Assembly: GCF_015278255.1 (NCBI RefSeq)
Contig: NZ_JADIJC010000005.1
Coordinates: forward strand, 248,001 to 312,000
Direction: 5' to 3'
From: Microbacterium hibisci
GTDB taxonomy: Bacteria; Actinomycetota; Actinomycetes; Actinomycetales; Microbacteriaceae
Length of the DNA stretch: 64,000 bases
Each line of letters opens with the position of its first letter. Position 1 is the first letter of the stretch. The position numbers were made by a program, and so were the translations under genes. Shown here in pieces: positions 9,152 to 17,393 of this stretch. Below the pieces are notes generated by a model. The model had not been told where the DNA came from and made no database searches. It worked only from the letters and a program-made list of their open reading frames with translations.

Positions 9152-10846
9152 ATGGGGCTGCGGGGGAGCCGGGCCCGACTCGCCGACGCGTTCGTCGTGT
9201 TCGCGAGCACCTGGCGCAACGTGAGTCTGCGTCGCGCCCAGCTGAGCTTCTTCGCGATGTGGGGCGCGGAGTGCGCGTTCACCGTCGCGCTCAGCATCGT
9301 CGCGTACGAGGCGGGCGGTGCGCTGGCGGTCGGACTGGTGGGGCTCATCACGATGCTGCCCTCGGCCGTGCTCACGCCGCTGCTCTCGCCGCTCGCCGAT
9401 CGCGGGCGTCGCGAGCGGGTCCTCGTGGTGGTGTCGATGATCCGCGGCGCGGCGATGGCCGCCGCTGCGGTCATCGTCGCGATCGGGGGTCCCATCGCCC
9501 TCGTCTTCGTGCTCGTCGCGGCATCCGCGGTGCCTTCCACGCTCTTCCGCCCCGCCCACTCCGCGCTGCTCCCGACGCTGTCGCACACCGGGCACGAGCT
9601 GGCGGGCGCCAACGTCGTGCGCGGGCTGCTGGACTCGGCGGCGAGCCTCATCGGACCTCTCGTGGCGGCGGTCCTGCTCGCGTTCTCGGAGGTGGCGGTC
9701 CTGATCGCCGTCGCCTCGGCCTCCGCCTTCGCCGGCGGGCTGCTGGTGGTCGGCCTGAGGTACGAGGCGCCACCCAAGGAGGCCTCGCCGCGGCGCCCGG
9801 CCCTGGTCGCGGAAGCCCTCGAGGGGCTCCGCGCCGTCGGTCGCCGGCGCGACCTGCAGCTGATCCTCGGACTCGTCGCGGCGCAGACCTTCACCCGCGG
9901 CGCGCTCACCGTGTTCTCGGTGGTGGTCGCCATCGAGCTCCTCGGGATGGGAGAGTCCGGCGCCGGCGGGCTGATGGCCGCCTTCGGAGTGGGAGCGGTG
10001 ATCGGCTCACTCGCCGTGTCGATGCTCGTCAGCACGTGGCGGCTGGGCGGGTGGTTCGCGATCGGCGTCGCGGTCTGGGGACTGCCCATCGCGCTGATCG
10101 GCGTCTTCCCGCAGCAGGCGACCGCCCTCTGCCTGCTCGCGGCGGTGGGCGTCGCGAACGCGCTGATCGATGCGGCCGGATTCACGCTCATCGGCCGGCT
10201 GACCCCCGACGCCGTGATGGCGCGGGTGTTCGGGGTGCTCGAATCGCTCGTCGCGGTGTCCATCGGCACGGGCTCGATCCTCGCCGCCGCCCTCATCGAG
10301 TGGATCGGCATCGCGCCGACGCTCATCCTGATCGGCTCGATCTGCCCCCTGGCCGCGCTCGCGGCATGGTGGCCGCTGCGTCGGCTGGACCGGTCTGTCG
10401 AGGTGCTCGACCGCGAGATCGGGCTTCTCCAGCAGGTGCCCATGTTCGATCCGCTGCCGCTCCCCGCGATCGAGCAGCTGGCGCGCGGTCTCGAGCCGAT
10501 GTCGGTGCCCGGCGGGCAGGTGGTGTTCTCACAGGGCGAGCCCGGCGATCGGTACTACGTCATCGAGTCGGGCGCGGCCGACGTGCTCGGCGACGGGCGC
10601 GTCGTGGCGACGCTGGGTCCCGGCGACGGGTTCGGTGAGATCGCGCTGCTGCGCCGCACGCCGCGCACGGCGACCATCGTGGCGCGGACTCCGCTGGACC
10701 TGCAGAGTCTGACCAGCGCCCGGTTCATCGCCGTGGTCCTCGGCTTCACGCCCAGCGCCCGCGCGGCCGAGGCGAGCGTCGCCCTGGAGCTCGACCGCTT
10801 CTCGCCGGATGAGGCCGCGGGAGGGCCACCGCCCGGCGTGCGGTGA
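9152..10846 (+). CDS. MFS transporter fused to a cyclic nucleotide-binding domain
   Basis: A 564-residue inner-membrane protein. Residues about 20-410 form a 10-12 helix major facilitator unit (cytoplasmic loop ADRGRRERVLVV near 85 resembles the family A-motif). Residues about 425-540 are a cNMP-binding (CAP-ED) domain: IFSQGEPGDRYYVIESG-like strands and a phosphate-binding cassette GFGEIALLRRTPRTAT with the conserved Glu and Arg. This suggests a carrier gated or modulated by cAMP or a relative. The substrate is unknown. MFS-cNMP fusions occur in other actinobacteria; the direction of regulation is inference. Confidence 0.85.
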   Translation: MGLRGSRARLADAFVVFASTWRNVSLRRAQLSFFAMWGAECAFTVALSIVAYEAGGALAVGLVGLITMLPSAVLTPLLSPLADRGRRERVLVVVSMIRGAAMAAAAVIVAIGGPIALVFVLVAASAVPSTLFRPAHSALLPTLSHTGHELAGANVVRGLLDSAASLIGPLVAAVLLAFSEVAVLIAVASASAFAGGLLVVGLRYEAPPKEASPRRPALVAEALEGLRAVGRRRDLQLILGLVAAQTFTRGALTVFSVVVAIELLGMGESGAGGLMAAFGVGAVIGSLAVSMLVSTWRLGGWFAIGVAVWGLPIALIGVFPQQATALCLLAAVGVANALIDAAGFTLIGRLTPDAVMARVFGVLESLVAVSIGTGSILAAALIEWIGIAPTLILIGSICPLAALAAWWPLRRLDRSVEVLDREIGLLQQVPMFDPLPLPAIEQLARGLEPMSVPGGQVVFSQGEPGDRYYVIESGAADVLGDGRVVATLGPGDGFGEIALLRRTPRTATIVARTPLDLQSLTSARFIAVVLGFTPSARAAEASVALELDRFSPDEAAGGPPPGVR

Positions 10847-10865
10847 CGCGGGCGATCGAGAGGAG

Positions 10866-10890
10866 CGGATGCCGCGGACCGCGGCATCCG
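10866..10890. terminator. GGATGCC-type hairpin after the MFS gene
   Basis: CGGATGCCGCGG and CCGCGGCATCCG face each other across one base, giving a near-perfect palindrome between two convergent genes. It is built from the abundant CGGATGCC octamer described in the findings. Confidence 0.6.
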
Positions 10891-10903
10891 TTCTCGTCCG
10901 CTG

Positions 10904-11074
10904 TCAGTCCCAGACGAGGCCGCAGTCGCGGCAGCCGAACTCCAGGCGGTCGACCCAGCCGTCGTCGAGGGCGTCTCGACGATCCCACTCGATGCGGAAC
11001 CACCTCGGCTCGGTCGCCCGCACATCGAGCGACCCGCATTCGGGGCAGACTTCGGCGACGACGATCCGTGCCAT
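10904..11074 (-). CDS. Small zinc-ribbon protein, 56 residues
   Basis: A 56-residue frame with two knuckles, CPECG at residues 10-14 and CRDCG at 48-52, the four-cysteine signature of a zinc ribbon, and aromatic residues (two Trp in RWFRIEW) between them. The protein starts MARIVVAEVCPECGS. No clear ribosome binding site precedes the ATG, so the start rests on the coding signal and on the first cysteine pair. No enzymatic domain; a nucleic-acid or protein-binding accessory role is possible. It lies between the MFS gene and ppc and reads towards the MFS gene. Confidence 0.7.
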   Translation of the reverse strand: MARIVVAEVCPECGSLDVRATEPRWFRIEWDRRDALDDGWVDRLEFGCRDCGLVWD

Positions 11075-11171
11075 GGCGCCACGGTACGCCGCGGCCCGCG
11101 CGATGCCGGCCGCGACGCGCGGGTGTGGGGCGATGCCCAGGTGTGCGGCGACCCCCGCCCCGGCGCAGCGG

Positions 11172-13871
11172 TCAGCCGGTGTTCTGCAGGCCGGCGGCGA
11201 CGCCCGACACCGACAGCAGCAGCAGGCGCTGCAGCTCGGGGTCGACGGGCGCGCCCTCGGGTGCCTCGCGCAGCGCCCGGAGTGCCCGCAGCTGCAGGAG
11301 CGACAGCGCGTCGACGTAGGGGCTGCGCATCTTGACCGCGCGCTGGAGCACGGGCTTGTTGCCCAGCAGCTCGGTGCCGCCGGTGATGCGGATCACCCAG
11401 TCGCGGGTGAGGCGCATCTCGTCGCGGACGAGGCCGGCGAGGTCGTCGCGGTCGCCCAGTTCGAGGTAGTGCCGCGCGATGCGGTCGTCGGTCTTGGCGA
11501 GGCTCATCGCCACGTTGTCGATCAGCGTGCGGAAGAGCGGCCACTCCTGGTACGCCCGCTGGAGCAGCGGCTCGTCGCCGACCGCGTCGAGCGCGGTGCC
11601 CAGGCCGAACCAGCCGGCGAGGTTAATGCGGGCCTGCGTCCACGCGAACACCCACGGGATGGCGCGGAGGTCCTCGAGCGACTCCACCGAGAGACCACGG
11701 CGCGCGGGCCGTGAGCCGAGGGCGAGCAGGCCGATCTCCTCCATCGGCGTCACGCGCGCGAACCACGGTGCGAAGCCGGGGGCCTTCACGAGCGAGAAGA
11801 ACCGCTCGCGCGAGGCGGCGTCGAGGGTCGCCGCGATGTCGGCATAGGTGTCGGCGGCCGCGCGGTTGCGCTCCTCGTTCGACGGCGACGAGGCGAGCAG
11901 GATCGCGGCAGCGACCTGGTCGATGTGCCGCATGGCGATCGCCGGGTCGCCGTAGCGGGCGAAGATGACCTCGCCCTGCTCGGTGAGCTTGAATCGGCCG
12001 TCGACGGAGTGCGGCGGCTGCGCCATGATCGCGGAATTGGCGGGTCCGCCGCCGCGCCCCAGAGCGCCGCCGCGGCCGTGGAAGAGCGTGAGCTCGATGC
12101 CGTTCTCGTCTGCCCACGCCGCGATCTTCGCCTGCGCCTCGTACAGCGCGAGGTTCGCGGCGACGGGGCCGACGTCCTTCGACGAGTCCGAGTAGCCGAG
12201 CATGACCTCGAGGCGGCGCCCGGTGGCCTCGAGACGTGCGGCGAACTCGGGATGCTCGACGATCTCGGCGAGGATGCGGGGCGCCGCCTGCAGGTCGGCG
12301 AACGTCTCGAACAGCGGGATGACGTCGAGCACCGGCGGCGTGCCGTCGGGGCCGACGGCGTACCGGGCCAGGCGGTGGACGTTCGCCAGGTCGTCGGCGG
12401 ACTGCGTGAACGAGACGATGTAGCGGCCGGCGGCGCGGGGGCCGTACCGCTCCTGCAGGAACCCGACGGTGCGGATGACGTCGAGCACCTCCTCGGCGAG
12501 CTCGCTCCGCGGCCCGCCGGAGCCCTCAGGTCCCGTGCCCTGTGCATTGTCGAGCTCGGCGAGCACCTTGGCGTGCACGGCCGAGTGCTGGCGCACCTCG
12601 AGCTCGGTGAGGTGGAAGCCGTAGGTCTCGACCTGCCAGAGCAGCTGCTGCAGGTGCCCGTACGCCTGGCGCGGAGCGCCCGCCTGCACGAGCGAGTCCT
12701 GCACCACGCGGAGGTCGGCGAGGAGGTGCTCGGGGTCGCGGTAGGCGAGGTCGGCGTTTCGCGCACGGGTCGCCTCGATCTTGCGCGCGATCAGCAGCAC
12801 GATGCGGCGGTGCGGCTCGTCGGGGGAGCGCTTGGCGATGTCTTTCGCGGCGTCCTCGTCGGCCGCCTTCAGGCGCCGCCACAGGGCGAGCAGCGCGTCG
12901 CTCGGCGGCGTGGTCGTGGCGTCGAGCGTCAGCGTGCGGCCGATGCGGCTGGTGGTGCGGGCGAGGCCGATCAGGACGTGCTCACTCGCGATCGCGGACG
13001 CCTTGCGGGTGACGGATGCCGTCACGAAGGGGTTGCCGTCGCGATCGCCGCCGACCCACGACCCGATGCGGACGAACGGGCGCACGACCGGGGCGCGGCC
13101 GCCGGCGGCGGGCCCCTGCAGCGCGTCGTCCACACGCCGGTACACGTGCGGGACGGCGGTGTACAGGGTGTCGTCGAACACGGCCATGACGGCGCGCACC
13201 TCGTCAGTGGGCGCGGGCTTCTCCGGACGGAGGGGCGCCGTGCGCCACAGCGTGTCGATCTCCTCGAGCATGCGGCGCTCGGCGCGGCGCTCGTCGGCGC
13301 CGCCCCGCAGCGACGCGTCGTGCTCCTCGAGGAGGGTCGCGAGCCGCCGGATGCTCGTGGACACCGCGCGACGGCGGGCCTCGGTGGGGTGCGCCGTGAA
13401 CACCGGATGGAAGCGCATGCTCTGCAGGCGCTGCAGCGCGGTGTCGTCGCCGACCTCGGCGGCCAGCCGGACGAACGCCGCGGCGACGGAGTCGGTCGCC
13501 TGCTCGCGGTCGGGGCGCCCGTCGCGCTCGCGGAGGATGCGCACGCGCTGGTGCTCCTCGGCGAGGTTCACGAGGTGGAAATACGCGGTGAACGCACGTG
13601 CGACCTCGTCGGCCCGGGCGATCGTGAACGAGTCGGCGATGGCGGCGGCGCGGGCGAACGCCTCGGGCGTCTCGTCGGTGTAGGCCTGGATCGTCGCGGT
13701 GCGCAGACGCTCGACGTCCTCGTACAGGCCCGGCGATCCGCTCTCACGCAGCACCTGGCCCAGGAGCGTCCCGAGCATGCGCACGTCCCCGCGCATCTTC
13801 TCGGGAATCGCCTGCTCCGCCTCGAACCGTCCGACGAGGTCGATCGCTTCGGTGTGGGTGAGTTCACGCAT
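11172..13871 (-). CDS. ppc: Phosphoenolpyruvate carboxylase
   Basis: Carboxylates PEP to oxaloacetate, the anaplerotic entry to the TCA cycle. The 899-residue product is of normal length and carries the family signatures: VFTAHPTEARRRA with the catalytic His near residue 155, GYSDSSKDVG near 555, the glycine-rich FHGRGGALGRGGGP loop near 595, and the C-terminal LQNTG, conserved as the very end of PEPC. The ATG follows TAGCCT by six bases; GGAGAG in between could act as a ribosome site if a longer transcript exists. Confidence 0.97.
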   Translation of the reverse strand: MRELTHTEAIDLVGRFEAEQAIPEKMRGDVRMLGTLLGQVLRESGSPGLYEDVERLRTATIQAYTDETPEAFARAAAIADSFTIARADEVARAFTAYFHLVNLAEEHQRVRILRERDGRPDREQATDSVAAAFVRLAAEVGDDTALQRLQSMRFHPVFTAHPTEARRRAVSTSIRRLATLLEEHDASLRGGADERRAERRMLEEIDTLWRTAPLRPEKPAPTDEVRAVMAVFDDTLYTAVPHVYRRVDDALQGPAAGGRAPVVRPFVRIGSWVGGDRDGNPFVTASVTRKASAIASEHVLIGLARTTSRIGRTLTLDATTTPPSDALLALWRRLKAADEDAAKDIAKRSPDEPHRRIVLLIARKIEATRARNADLAYRDPEHLLADLRVVQDSLVQAGAPRQAYGHLQQLLWQVETYGFHLTELEVRQHSAVHAKVLAELDNAQGTGPEGSGGPRSELAEEVLDVIRTVGFLQERYGPRAAGRYIVSFTQSADDLANVHRLARYAVGPDGTPPVLDVIPLFETFADLQAAPRILAEIVEHPEFAARLEATGRRLEVMLGYSDSSKDVGPVAANLALYEAQAKIAAWADENGIELTLFHGRGGALGRGGGPANSAIMAQPPHSVDGRFKLTEQGEVIFARYGDPAIAMRHIDQVAAAILLASSPSNEERNRAAADTYADIAATLDAASRERFFSLVKAPGFAPWFARVTPMEEIGLLALGSRPARRGLSVESLEDLRAIPWVFAWTQARINLAGWFGLGTALDAVGDEPLLQRAYQEWPLFRTLIDNVAMSLAKTDDRIARHYLELGDRDDLAGLVRDEMRLTRDWVIRITGGTELLGNKPVLQRAVKMRSPYVDALSLLQLRALRALREAPEGAPVDPELQRLLLLSVSGVAAGLQNTG

Positions 13872-13877
13872 CTCTCC

Positions 13878-13883
13878 AGGCTA
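13878..13883 (-). promoter_or_regulatory. -10 box of ppc
   Basis: TAGCCT on the minus strand, six bases before the ppc ATG, consistent with a leaderless start. Confidence 0.45.
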
Positions 13884-13971
13884 ACGGCGCGTGGTTTCGC
13901 CGATGACACGGGCGGCGTTGTGTGACAGCGGGACCTCTGGGGACCCGCGACGCGCAGGGAGAGGTGGTCTG

Positions 13972-13977
13972 TAGACT
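13972..13977 (+). promoter_or_regulatory. -10 box of nhaA
   Basis: TAGACT about 70 bases before the nhaA ATG gives a leader of roughly 65 bases ending in GGAGG four bases before the start codon. The Shine-Dalgarno is preceded immediately by CCTCC, its complement. I see no known riboswitch fold. Confidence 0.4.
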
Positions 13978-14048
13978 GGCGGCTCGGAGCGCCGGGAAGT
14001 CTGGTCGGCACGTCCCTGTCGACCCCTCGATCACCTCCTGGAGGCCCG

Positions 14049-15209
14049 ATGTCGCTTCTTCGCTCCGCCCGCTTTCCCGCGATCGTCCTGCTGATCGCCG
14101 CCGCCCTCGGCCTGATCGTCGCGAACTCCCCGCTGGGACCGGCGGTCGGCGACGCCATGCACGCGTACCTCGGGATTCCCAGCGTGTTCGAGCTGAGTGT
14201 GTCGCACTGGATCAAGGACGGCCTCCTCGCGATCTTCTTCTTCGTGGTGGCGGTCGAGCTCCAGTACGAGCTCACGTCCGGCCAGTTGAACTCGGCGCGC
14301 AAGGCGCTGCAGCCCGCGATCGCGGCCGCCGGCGGCGTGCTCGTGCCGATCGCGATCTACCTCGCGGTGGCGTGGGGCTCGGACGCCGCCGCCGGCTGGC
14401 CGATCCCCACGGCGACCGACATCGCGTTCGCCCTGGGAGTGCTCGCGGTGTTCGGCAAGGGACTGCCCGCCGCGCTCAGGGTGTTCCTCCTCGCGCTCGC
14501 GATCCTCGACGACATCGTCGGCATCATCTTCATCGCGGTGCTGTTCACGACCGGCGTCGACTTCGGCGCGCTCGCCGGAGCGGCGGTCGCGGTGATCGCG
14601 TTCGGCATCCTGAGCAGACAGCTCGACACGCGTGCCCGCGTGCCGATCGCCATCCTCCTCGTTCTCCTGGCCATCACGACGTGGGTGCTGGTGTACAACT
14701 CGGGCGTGCACGCCACGATCGCCGGCGTGGTGCTGGGGCTGGCGATGGCGCAGCGGCCCGCACTGCGCGTGCGGCACGAGCTGGAGCCGTGGGTCAACGG
14801 CATCGTGCTGCCGGTGTTCGCGTTCTCGGCGGCGCTCGTGGTGATCCCGTCGGTGTCTCCCCCGCAGCTGTCACCCGCGTTCTGGGGCGTGCTGATCGCG
14901 CTGCCTGTCGGAAAGGTGATCGGCATCGCGCTGTTCGGCTGGCTGTCGCTGAGGGTGTCGCATCGGGGCGGGCCGTCTCCGCTCGCCTTCGGCGACCTGC
15001 TGGCCGCGGGCGCGCTCGGCGGCATCGGGTTCACGGTGTCGCTGCTGCTGTCGGAGCTGGCCTTCTCGGACGCGCCCGCGCTGCGCGACCAGGCGACGCT
15101 CGGCGTGCTGGCGGGGTCGGTGATTTCGCTCCTTCTGGCCGCAGGCCTCGTATCGTGGCGGGCATGGCACTACCGACGCCGGACGATGACCGCAGCCGCC
15201 TCGAGCTGA
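14049..15209 (+). CDS. nhaA: Na+/H+ antiporter NhaA
   Basis: Inner-membrane antiporter exporting Na+ (or Li+) for protons. The 386-residue protein has about 11-12 hydrophobic helices and the key family motifs: TDIAFALGVLAVFGKGLP (functional Asp) and ALAILDDIVGIIFIA, the paired aspartates of the ion-binding site, followed by GVHATIAGVVLGLAM. The ATG is supported by GGAGG four bases upstream. Its 3' end overlaps the start of mazG by 46 bases, suggesting translational coupling. Charge-rich C-terminal tail RRRTMTAAASS. Confidence 0.95.
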   Translation: MSLLRSARFPAIVLLIAAALGLIVANSPLGPAVGDAMHAYLGIPSVFELSVSHWIKDGLLAIFFFVVAVELQYELTSGQLNSARKALQPAIAAAGGVLVPIAIYLAVAWGSDAAAGWPIPTATDIAFALGVLAVFGKGLPAALRVFLLALAILDDIVGIIFIAVLFTTGVDFGALAGAAVAVIAFGILSRQLDTRARVPIAILLVLLAITTWVLVYNSGVHATIAGVVLGLAMAQRPALRVRHELEPWVNGIVLPVFAFSAALVVIPSVSPPQLSPAFWGVLIALPVGKVIGIALFGWLSLRVSHRGGPSPLAFGDLLAAGALGGIGFTVSLLLSELAFSDAPALRDQATLGVLAGSVISLLLAAGLVSWRAWHYRRRTMTAAASS

Positions 15210-15952
15210 GCCCGCCGGGCGACGGCGCTCCCGACCCGCTGCGCGAGGCCGCGGACGTCATGCGCGCCGTGCGGGATCGCTGCGTGTGGACGCAGCAGAT
15301 CGACCACCGCGCGCTCGTGCCCTACCTCGTGGAGGAGAGCGCCGAGCTCATCGACGCCGTCGAGGACGGCTCGCGCGCCGAGCTGCGTGAAGAGCTCGGA
15401 GACCTGCTGTGGCAGGTGCTGTTCCACTCCGAGATCGCCTCGCGCGACGAAGACGACCCTTTCGACATCGACGACGTCGCGCGGGGGCTGACCGACAAGA
15501 TGGTGCGGCGGCATCCGCATGTCTTCGGCGACGCGGTCGCGACCACGCCGGAGGAGGTGCTCGTCCACTGGAACGCCGCGAAGGCCGCCGAGAAGCACCA
15601 GCGCCGCTCGGTGCTCGACGGTGTGAGTGAGCGGATGCCGAGCCTCGCGCTCGCGCAGAAGCTCCTGCCGAAGGCGGCCCAGGCCGGGGTCCCCGCCGTC
15701 CCCTCGGCGAGAATCCAGCCGGAGCACGAGACCGCGGGTGCCGCCCAGGGTCTCGGCGTCCCGTCGGATTCTCGCGGGTCTGATGCCGGAGCGCCGGAGT
15801 CGGAGGCCGAGCTCGGGGAGGCCCTCCTCGGGCTCGTCGCGACGGCCCGGGCGAACGGGTGGGACGCCGAGCGCGCGCTGCGCGAGCGCCTGCGCGGCCT
15901 CGAGCGCGACATCCGCGCGGCCGAAGGCACCCCAGCGGACCTGGAAGGATAA
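15164..15952 (+). CDS. mazG: Nucleoside triphosphate pyrophosphohydrolase MazG
   Basis: Hydrolyses (d)NTPs to monophosphates, cleaning damaged nucleotides. The 262-residue protein has the MazG core: CVWTQQIDHRALVPYLVEES, the EESAELIDAVE metal site near residue 57 and EELGDLLWQVLFHSEIA near 76. The C-terminal half resumes at ESEAELGEALLGLV near 212. Between them, residues about 181-210 are a low-complexity Pro/Gly/Ala stretch encoded by a 69-base palindrome (see finding), not typical of the family. The start ATG lies inside nhaA; hisS follows after four bases, giving an nhaA-mazG-hisS operon. Confidence 0.93.
   Translation: MALPTPDDDRSRLELSPPGDGAPDPLREAADVMRAVRDRCVWTQQIDHRALVPYLVEESAELIDAVEDGSRAELREELGDLLWQVLFHSEIASRDEDDPFDIDDVARGLTDKMVRRHPHVFGDAVATTPEEVLVHWNAAKAAEKHQRRSVLDGVSERMPSLALAQKLLPKAAQAGVPAVPSARIQPEHETAGAAQGLGVPSDSRGSDAGAPESEAELGEALLGLVATARANGWDAERALRERLRGLERDIRAAEGTPADLEG
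15707..15775. repeat. Compound palindrome inside mazG
   Basis: Outer arms GCGAGAATCC (15707-15716) and GGATTCTCGC (15766-15775), inner arms CGAGACC (15727-15733) and GGTCTCG (15749-15755), and an innermost GCGG/CCGC. Its central 30 bases (from 15726) match those of the intergenic palindrome at 17291-17357 at about 24 of 30 positions with no gap. It is read in frame as MazG residues 182-204. Confidence 0.7.
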
Positions 15953-15956
15953 GGGT

Positions 15957-17267
15957 GTGGCATCCGTCAATCCGCCGCGCGGCATGCGCGACTTCCTCCC
16001 CGCTGACAAGGCCCGTCGCGAGCGCGTGCTCGCCGTCATCCGCGAGCGCTACCGCGCGCACGGATTCGACGAGATCGAGACGCCCGTCATGGAGGAGTAC
16101 TCGCGGCTGCACGCGGGCATCGGCGGCGACAACGAGAAGCTCGCCTACAACGTGCTCAAGCGGGGCCTCGACGCCGACGCGATCCGCGCGGCCGCCGACG
16201 ACCCTGCGAGCCTCACCGACCTGGGACTGCGTTACGACCTCACGGTGCCGCTCGCGCGGTTCTACGCGACGAACCGCGGTCAGCTGCCGTCCGTGTTCCG
16301 GGCCATCCAGATCGCCCCGGTCTGGCGCGCCGAACGCCCGCAGAAGGGTCGCTACCGCCAGTTCGTGCAGTGCGACATCGACATCATCGGCGATGCGTCC
16401 GCCCGCGCCGAGGCCGAGCTCGTGGTCGCGACGCTCGACGCCGTCGACGCGCTCGGGCTCGAGGGCGGCAGCGTCCGTATCAACGACCGCCGCGCGCTCG
16501 ACTGGATGCTCGACAGCTTCGGCTTCGATGCCGGGGAGCGCCCCGGCGTGCTCATCACAATCGACAAGCTGGACAAGATCGGGCCTGACGGCATCGTCGC
16601 CGAGCTGCGCGAGCGCGGTGCGACGGCCGCGGCGGTCGACGCATTCGACGCGTTCCTGCGTCGCCCGATGACGCTCGAGTACCACCCGTACGGCGAACGT
16701 CAGATCCGCAAGGCGCTGCCCGAGGGCGCGCCCGACGAGGTCGTGGCGCACCTCGTCGGCATCGGCGAGGCGGTCGCGGCGGCGCGTGCGTCGACGGGCT
16801 CGGCAACCGAGGGGATCGAGGGCGACATCCCGCTCGTGTTCGACCCGTTCCTCGTCCGCGGCATGGGCTACTACACCGGCACGATCTTCGAGCTCGCCCA
16901 CCCCTCGGTCGACTACTCCCTGGGCGGCGGCGGCCGCTACGACGGCATGATCGGCCGCTTCCTCGGTCAGGACGCTCCCGCCGTCGGGTTCTCGATCGGC
17001 TTCGAGCGCATCGTCGACCTGGTGGCGGACGGGACGGATGCCGCGGCCCCGGCCGTCGTCCTGGTGCACGACCGCGACGTGTCGCAGGCCGAGCTGCTCG
17101 CGCTCAAGGCGGGACTGGTCGGCCAGGGCTCGCGCGTGCGCCTGGAGCAGCGCACGAAGAATCTCAAGGCGCTGCTCGAGCGGGCGGCGGCCGACGGCTA
17201 CACGGCCTTCGCGACGGTCGGCTCCGGCACGACGGCCGAGTCCCTCGAGGTCAAGCCGCTCGCCTGA
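15957..17267 (+). CDS. hisS: Histidyl-tRNA synthetase
   Basis: Charges tRNA-His. The 436-residue class II synthetase shows motif 1 region TPVMEEYSRLH, motif 2 GRYRQFVQCDIDIIG, the histidine-binding GMGYYTGTIFEL and GGGGRYDGMIGRF, motif 3 AVGFSIGFERI and the C-terminal anticodon-binding domain (about 345-436). I chose the GTG at 15957 (ASVNPPRGMRDFLPADK follows), four bases after mazG, because GGAAGGA lies eight bases upstream and the PRGMRDFLP N terminus is typical. Followed by a compound palindrome. Confidence 0.95.
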   Translation: MASVNPPRGMRDFLPADKARRERVLAVIRERYRAHGFDEIETPVMEEYSRLHAGIGGDNEKLAYNVLKRGLDADAIRAAADDPASLTDLGLRYDLTVPLARFYATNRGQLPSVFRAIQIAPVWRAERPQKGRYRQFVQCDIDIIGDASARAEAELVVATLDAVDALGLEGGSVRINDRRALDWMLDSFGFDAGERPGVLITIDKLDKIGPDGIVAELRERGATAAAVDAFDAFLRRPMTLEYHPYGERQIRKALPEGAPDEVVAHLVGIGEAVAAARASTGSATEGIEGDIPLVFDPFLVRGMGYYTGTIFELAHPSVDYSLGGGGRYDGMIGRFLGQDAPAVGFSIGFERIVDLVADGTDAAAPAVVLVHDRDVSQAELLALKAGLVGQGSRVRLEQRTKNLKALLERAAADGYTAFATVGSGTTAESLEVKPLA

Positions 17268-17290
17268 GGAGGCCCACCCGCCCTGTCCGC

Positions 17291-17357
17291 TGAGACGACA
17301 GTCGACGGACGAGACCCCGGGTTTCACCCCCGGTCTCGTCCCCGGACTGTCGTCTCA
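17291..17357. terminator. Compound palindrome between hisS and the permease
   Basis: Outer arms TGAGACGACAGTC (17291-17303) and its complement (17345-17357) enclose inner arms GGACGAGACC (17307-17316) and GGTCTCGTCC (17332-17341). It lies between convergent genes, so bidirectional termination is likely. The centre is homologous to the palindrome inside mazG 1.5 kb upstream. Confidence 0.65.
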
Positions 17358-17393
17358 CGCGGATGACGGTGGGCCGGGAGGGGTGGGGCGACG

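Noticed and set aside
11925-13925. Long plus-strand frame opposite ppc
   Set aside because: A shadow of ppc: no start signal, no domain, composition of an antisense frame.
13984-14048. nhaA leader considered as a lithium/sodium riboswitch
   Set aside because: The leader is only about 65 bases and I could not place the conserved elements of the known nhaA RNA motifs; the CCTCC next to GGAGG is too close to form a hairpin.
13922-15163. Open reading running from 13922 into mazG
   Set aside because: The stretch before 15164 is out of frame with nhaA, Arg/Gly-rich and without family resemblance; only the part from the ATG at 15164 is MazG.
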